Shown piece by piece: positions 63,121 through 64,000 of a DNA stretch of 64,000 nucleotides (position 1 is its first letter; each line of letters opens with the position of its first letter). A program made the translations under genes and the position numbers. The notes under the pieces were generated by a model. That model was not told where the DNA came from. It worked only from the letters and a program-made list of their open reading frames with translations, and did not search any database. The stretch comes from Methylobacterium cerastii (lineage in GTDB: Bacteria > Pseudomonadota > Alphaproteobacteria > Rhizobiales > Beijerinckiaceae): assembly GCF_022179125.1 (NCBI RefSeq), contig NZ_BPQG01000030.1, positions 1-64,000 of the forward strand, given 5' to 3'.

Positions 63121-63766
63121 GCCGGCGACGCCCAAGAGCCTCGCCGACCCGGAGGCGCTGGCGGCGCGGCGCACGCTCCGCGACGGCGCCCACGTCGCGC
63201 CGCTGCGCGTGCTGGCGGCCCGGATCGCCGCGGAGTTCGGCGCGCCCGCGCCCGATCCGGACCCCCTCGACGGCGGCGTCCGCGCGCGCCTACTGCTCCT
63301 GCTGGAGACTCCGGGGCCGGCGATCGGGCGCACCGGATTCGTCTCGCGGGACAACCCGACCGGGACCGCGGCCAACCTGTTCCGCTTCCTGGCGGAGGCG
63401 GACATCGCCCGCGTCGACACGCTGATCTGGAACGCGATCCCCTTCGTGATCCATGCCGAGGGCGCGCTGAACCGGGCGCCGCGCCGCTCGGAGATCAAGG
63501 CGGCCGCGCCATGCCTCGCTCCGCTCATCGCGCTGCTGCCCGACCTCGCCGTCGTCGTGCTCGCGGGCCGCGTCGCCGGCATGGCCGGCGACACGATCGC
63601 TGCACTGCGGCCGGACCTCCCGGTGCTCATGATCCCGCATCCGAGCCCGACCTACGTCTGCACCGCGCCGGAGGTGGCCTCGCGCATCCGCGCCGGGCTC
63701 AGGCAGGCCGGCGTCATCCTGCGGACATGCGGCGCGGCGAGAAGCGGCGGGGCAGCGCCCGGATGA
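63107..63766 (+). CDS. Uracil-DNA glycosylase-superfamily protein
   Basis: The 219-aa protein has a UDG-like motif LLLLLETPGPAIGR (the GxxPG-type active-site loop, about 63-75), TLIWNAIPF (about 107-115) and the late MIPHPSPTYV (HPSP-type His motif). It overlaps the deacetylase gene. It may remove uracil from DNA, or it may be a family member repurposed in this operon. The link to the biosynthetic genes is unclear. Confidence 0.75.
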   Translation: MRPPEPATPKSLADPEALAARRTLRDGAHVAPLRVLAARIAAEFGAPAPDPDPLDGGVRARLLLLLETPGPAIGRTGFVSRDNPTGTAANLFRFLAEADIARVDTLIWNAIPFVIHAEGALNRAPRRSEIKAAAPCLAPLIALLPDLAVVVLAGRVAGMAGDTIAALRPDLPVLMIPHPSPTYVCTAPEVASRIRAGLRQAGVILRTCGAARSGGAAPG

Positions 63767-64000
63767 GACCATCGCGGTCGCCGGCCACAGGTGGCTGAAC
63801 CTGGATCGCCGAACGCGCGTCGCTGGCCTTGGAGCGCCGATGGTCCTACATGCGGGGCAACGGGCAACGGCCCGAAACATCCGGCATCGAACCCGCGGCC
63901 CGCTCGCCGGCCGGGCGGGATATCCGGCGGAGGCGGACGCCGATCGGAATGAACGTCCACGACCAACATCGCGGAACGCGCGATCATGCCGAGCGGGATC
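63767..64000. other. Unassigned right end of window
   Basis: No supported frame. Short frames exist on both strands without family content. A gene could begin beyond the window. Confidence 0.4.

Overview
The window reads as the chromosome of a GC-rich alphaproteobacterium, most likely Methylobacterium/Methylorubrum or a close relative. This is inferred from codon use and gene content (adenosylcobalamin-dependent methylmalonyl-CoA mutase, a fused lysophospholipid transporter/acyltransferase/acyl-ACP synthetase, short basic proteins). No 16S gene is present to confirm it.

Layout. (1) 1-14.5 kb is a defence-type region. It holds a type I restriction-modification operon (hsdM, hsdS, a decayed DUF3883 gene, hsdR; minus strand), a DUF429 protein, an AT-richer protein with a nuclease-like core, and a tight three-gene operon: a DUF559/Vsr-like nuclease, a small winged-helix-like protein, and a 1053-aa protein with an AAA+ ATPase followed by a HerA/FtsK-type ATPase. 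(2) 14.87-37.35 kb is a genomic island in tRNA-Arg(CCG). The 3' 51 bp of the tRNA are repeated exactly at the far end, beside a tyrosine integrase. The left half carries surface cargo: a 3-amino-sugar pathway (ketoisomerase, aminotransferase, acyltransferase), a two-domain glycosyltransferase, a large autotransporter with an internally duplicated passenger, and two tandem Stf0 sulfotransferases. The right half looks like a phage satellite: PrimPol-helicase, small terminase-like protein, HTH protein, serine resolvase, and iteron-like arrays, with no capsid, tail or large-terminase gene. (3) 37.4-54 kb is housekeeping chromosome: LysR and TetR regulators, TAT-exported solute-binding protein, phosphoglucomutase, LplT-Aas-like fusion, methylmalonyl-CoA mutase, a UppS-type prenyltransferase, an ankyrin protein and a lytic-transglycosylase-like protein. 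(4) 54.26-63.77 kb is a nine-gene, mostly start/stop-overlapping operon: inositol-phosphate synthase, HD-like protein, SAM methyltransferase, Gfo/Idh/MocA oxidoreductase, YcaO protein, TIM-barrel isomerase/epimerase, GT4 glycosyltransferase, PIG-L deacetylase and a uracil-DNA-glycosylase-family protein.

How they work together. The last operon is the strongest candidate for an undescribed system. Inositol-phosphate synthase, a GT4 enzyme and a PIG-L deacetylase are the same enzyme types that build the glucosaminyl-inositol core of mycothiol and of GPI anchors. Here they are joined to a YcaO enzyme and tailoring enzymes, with no obvious precursor peptide. The second candidate is the nuclease/winged-helix/dual-ATPase operon between the restriction locus and the island. 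The island genes together suggest a mobile element that carries genes for decorating the cell surface.
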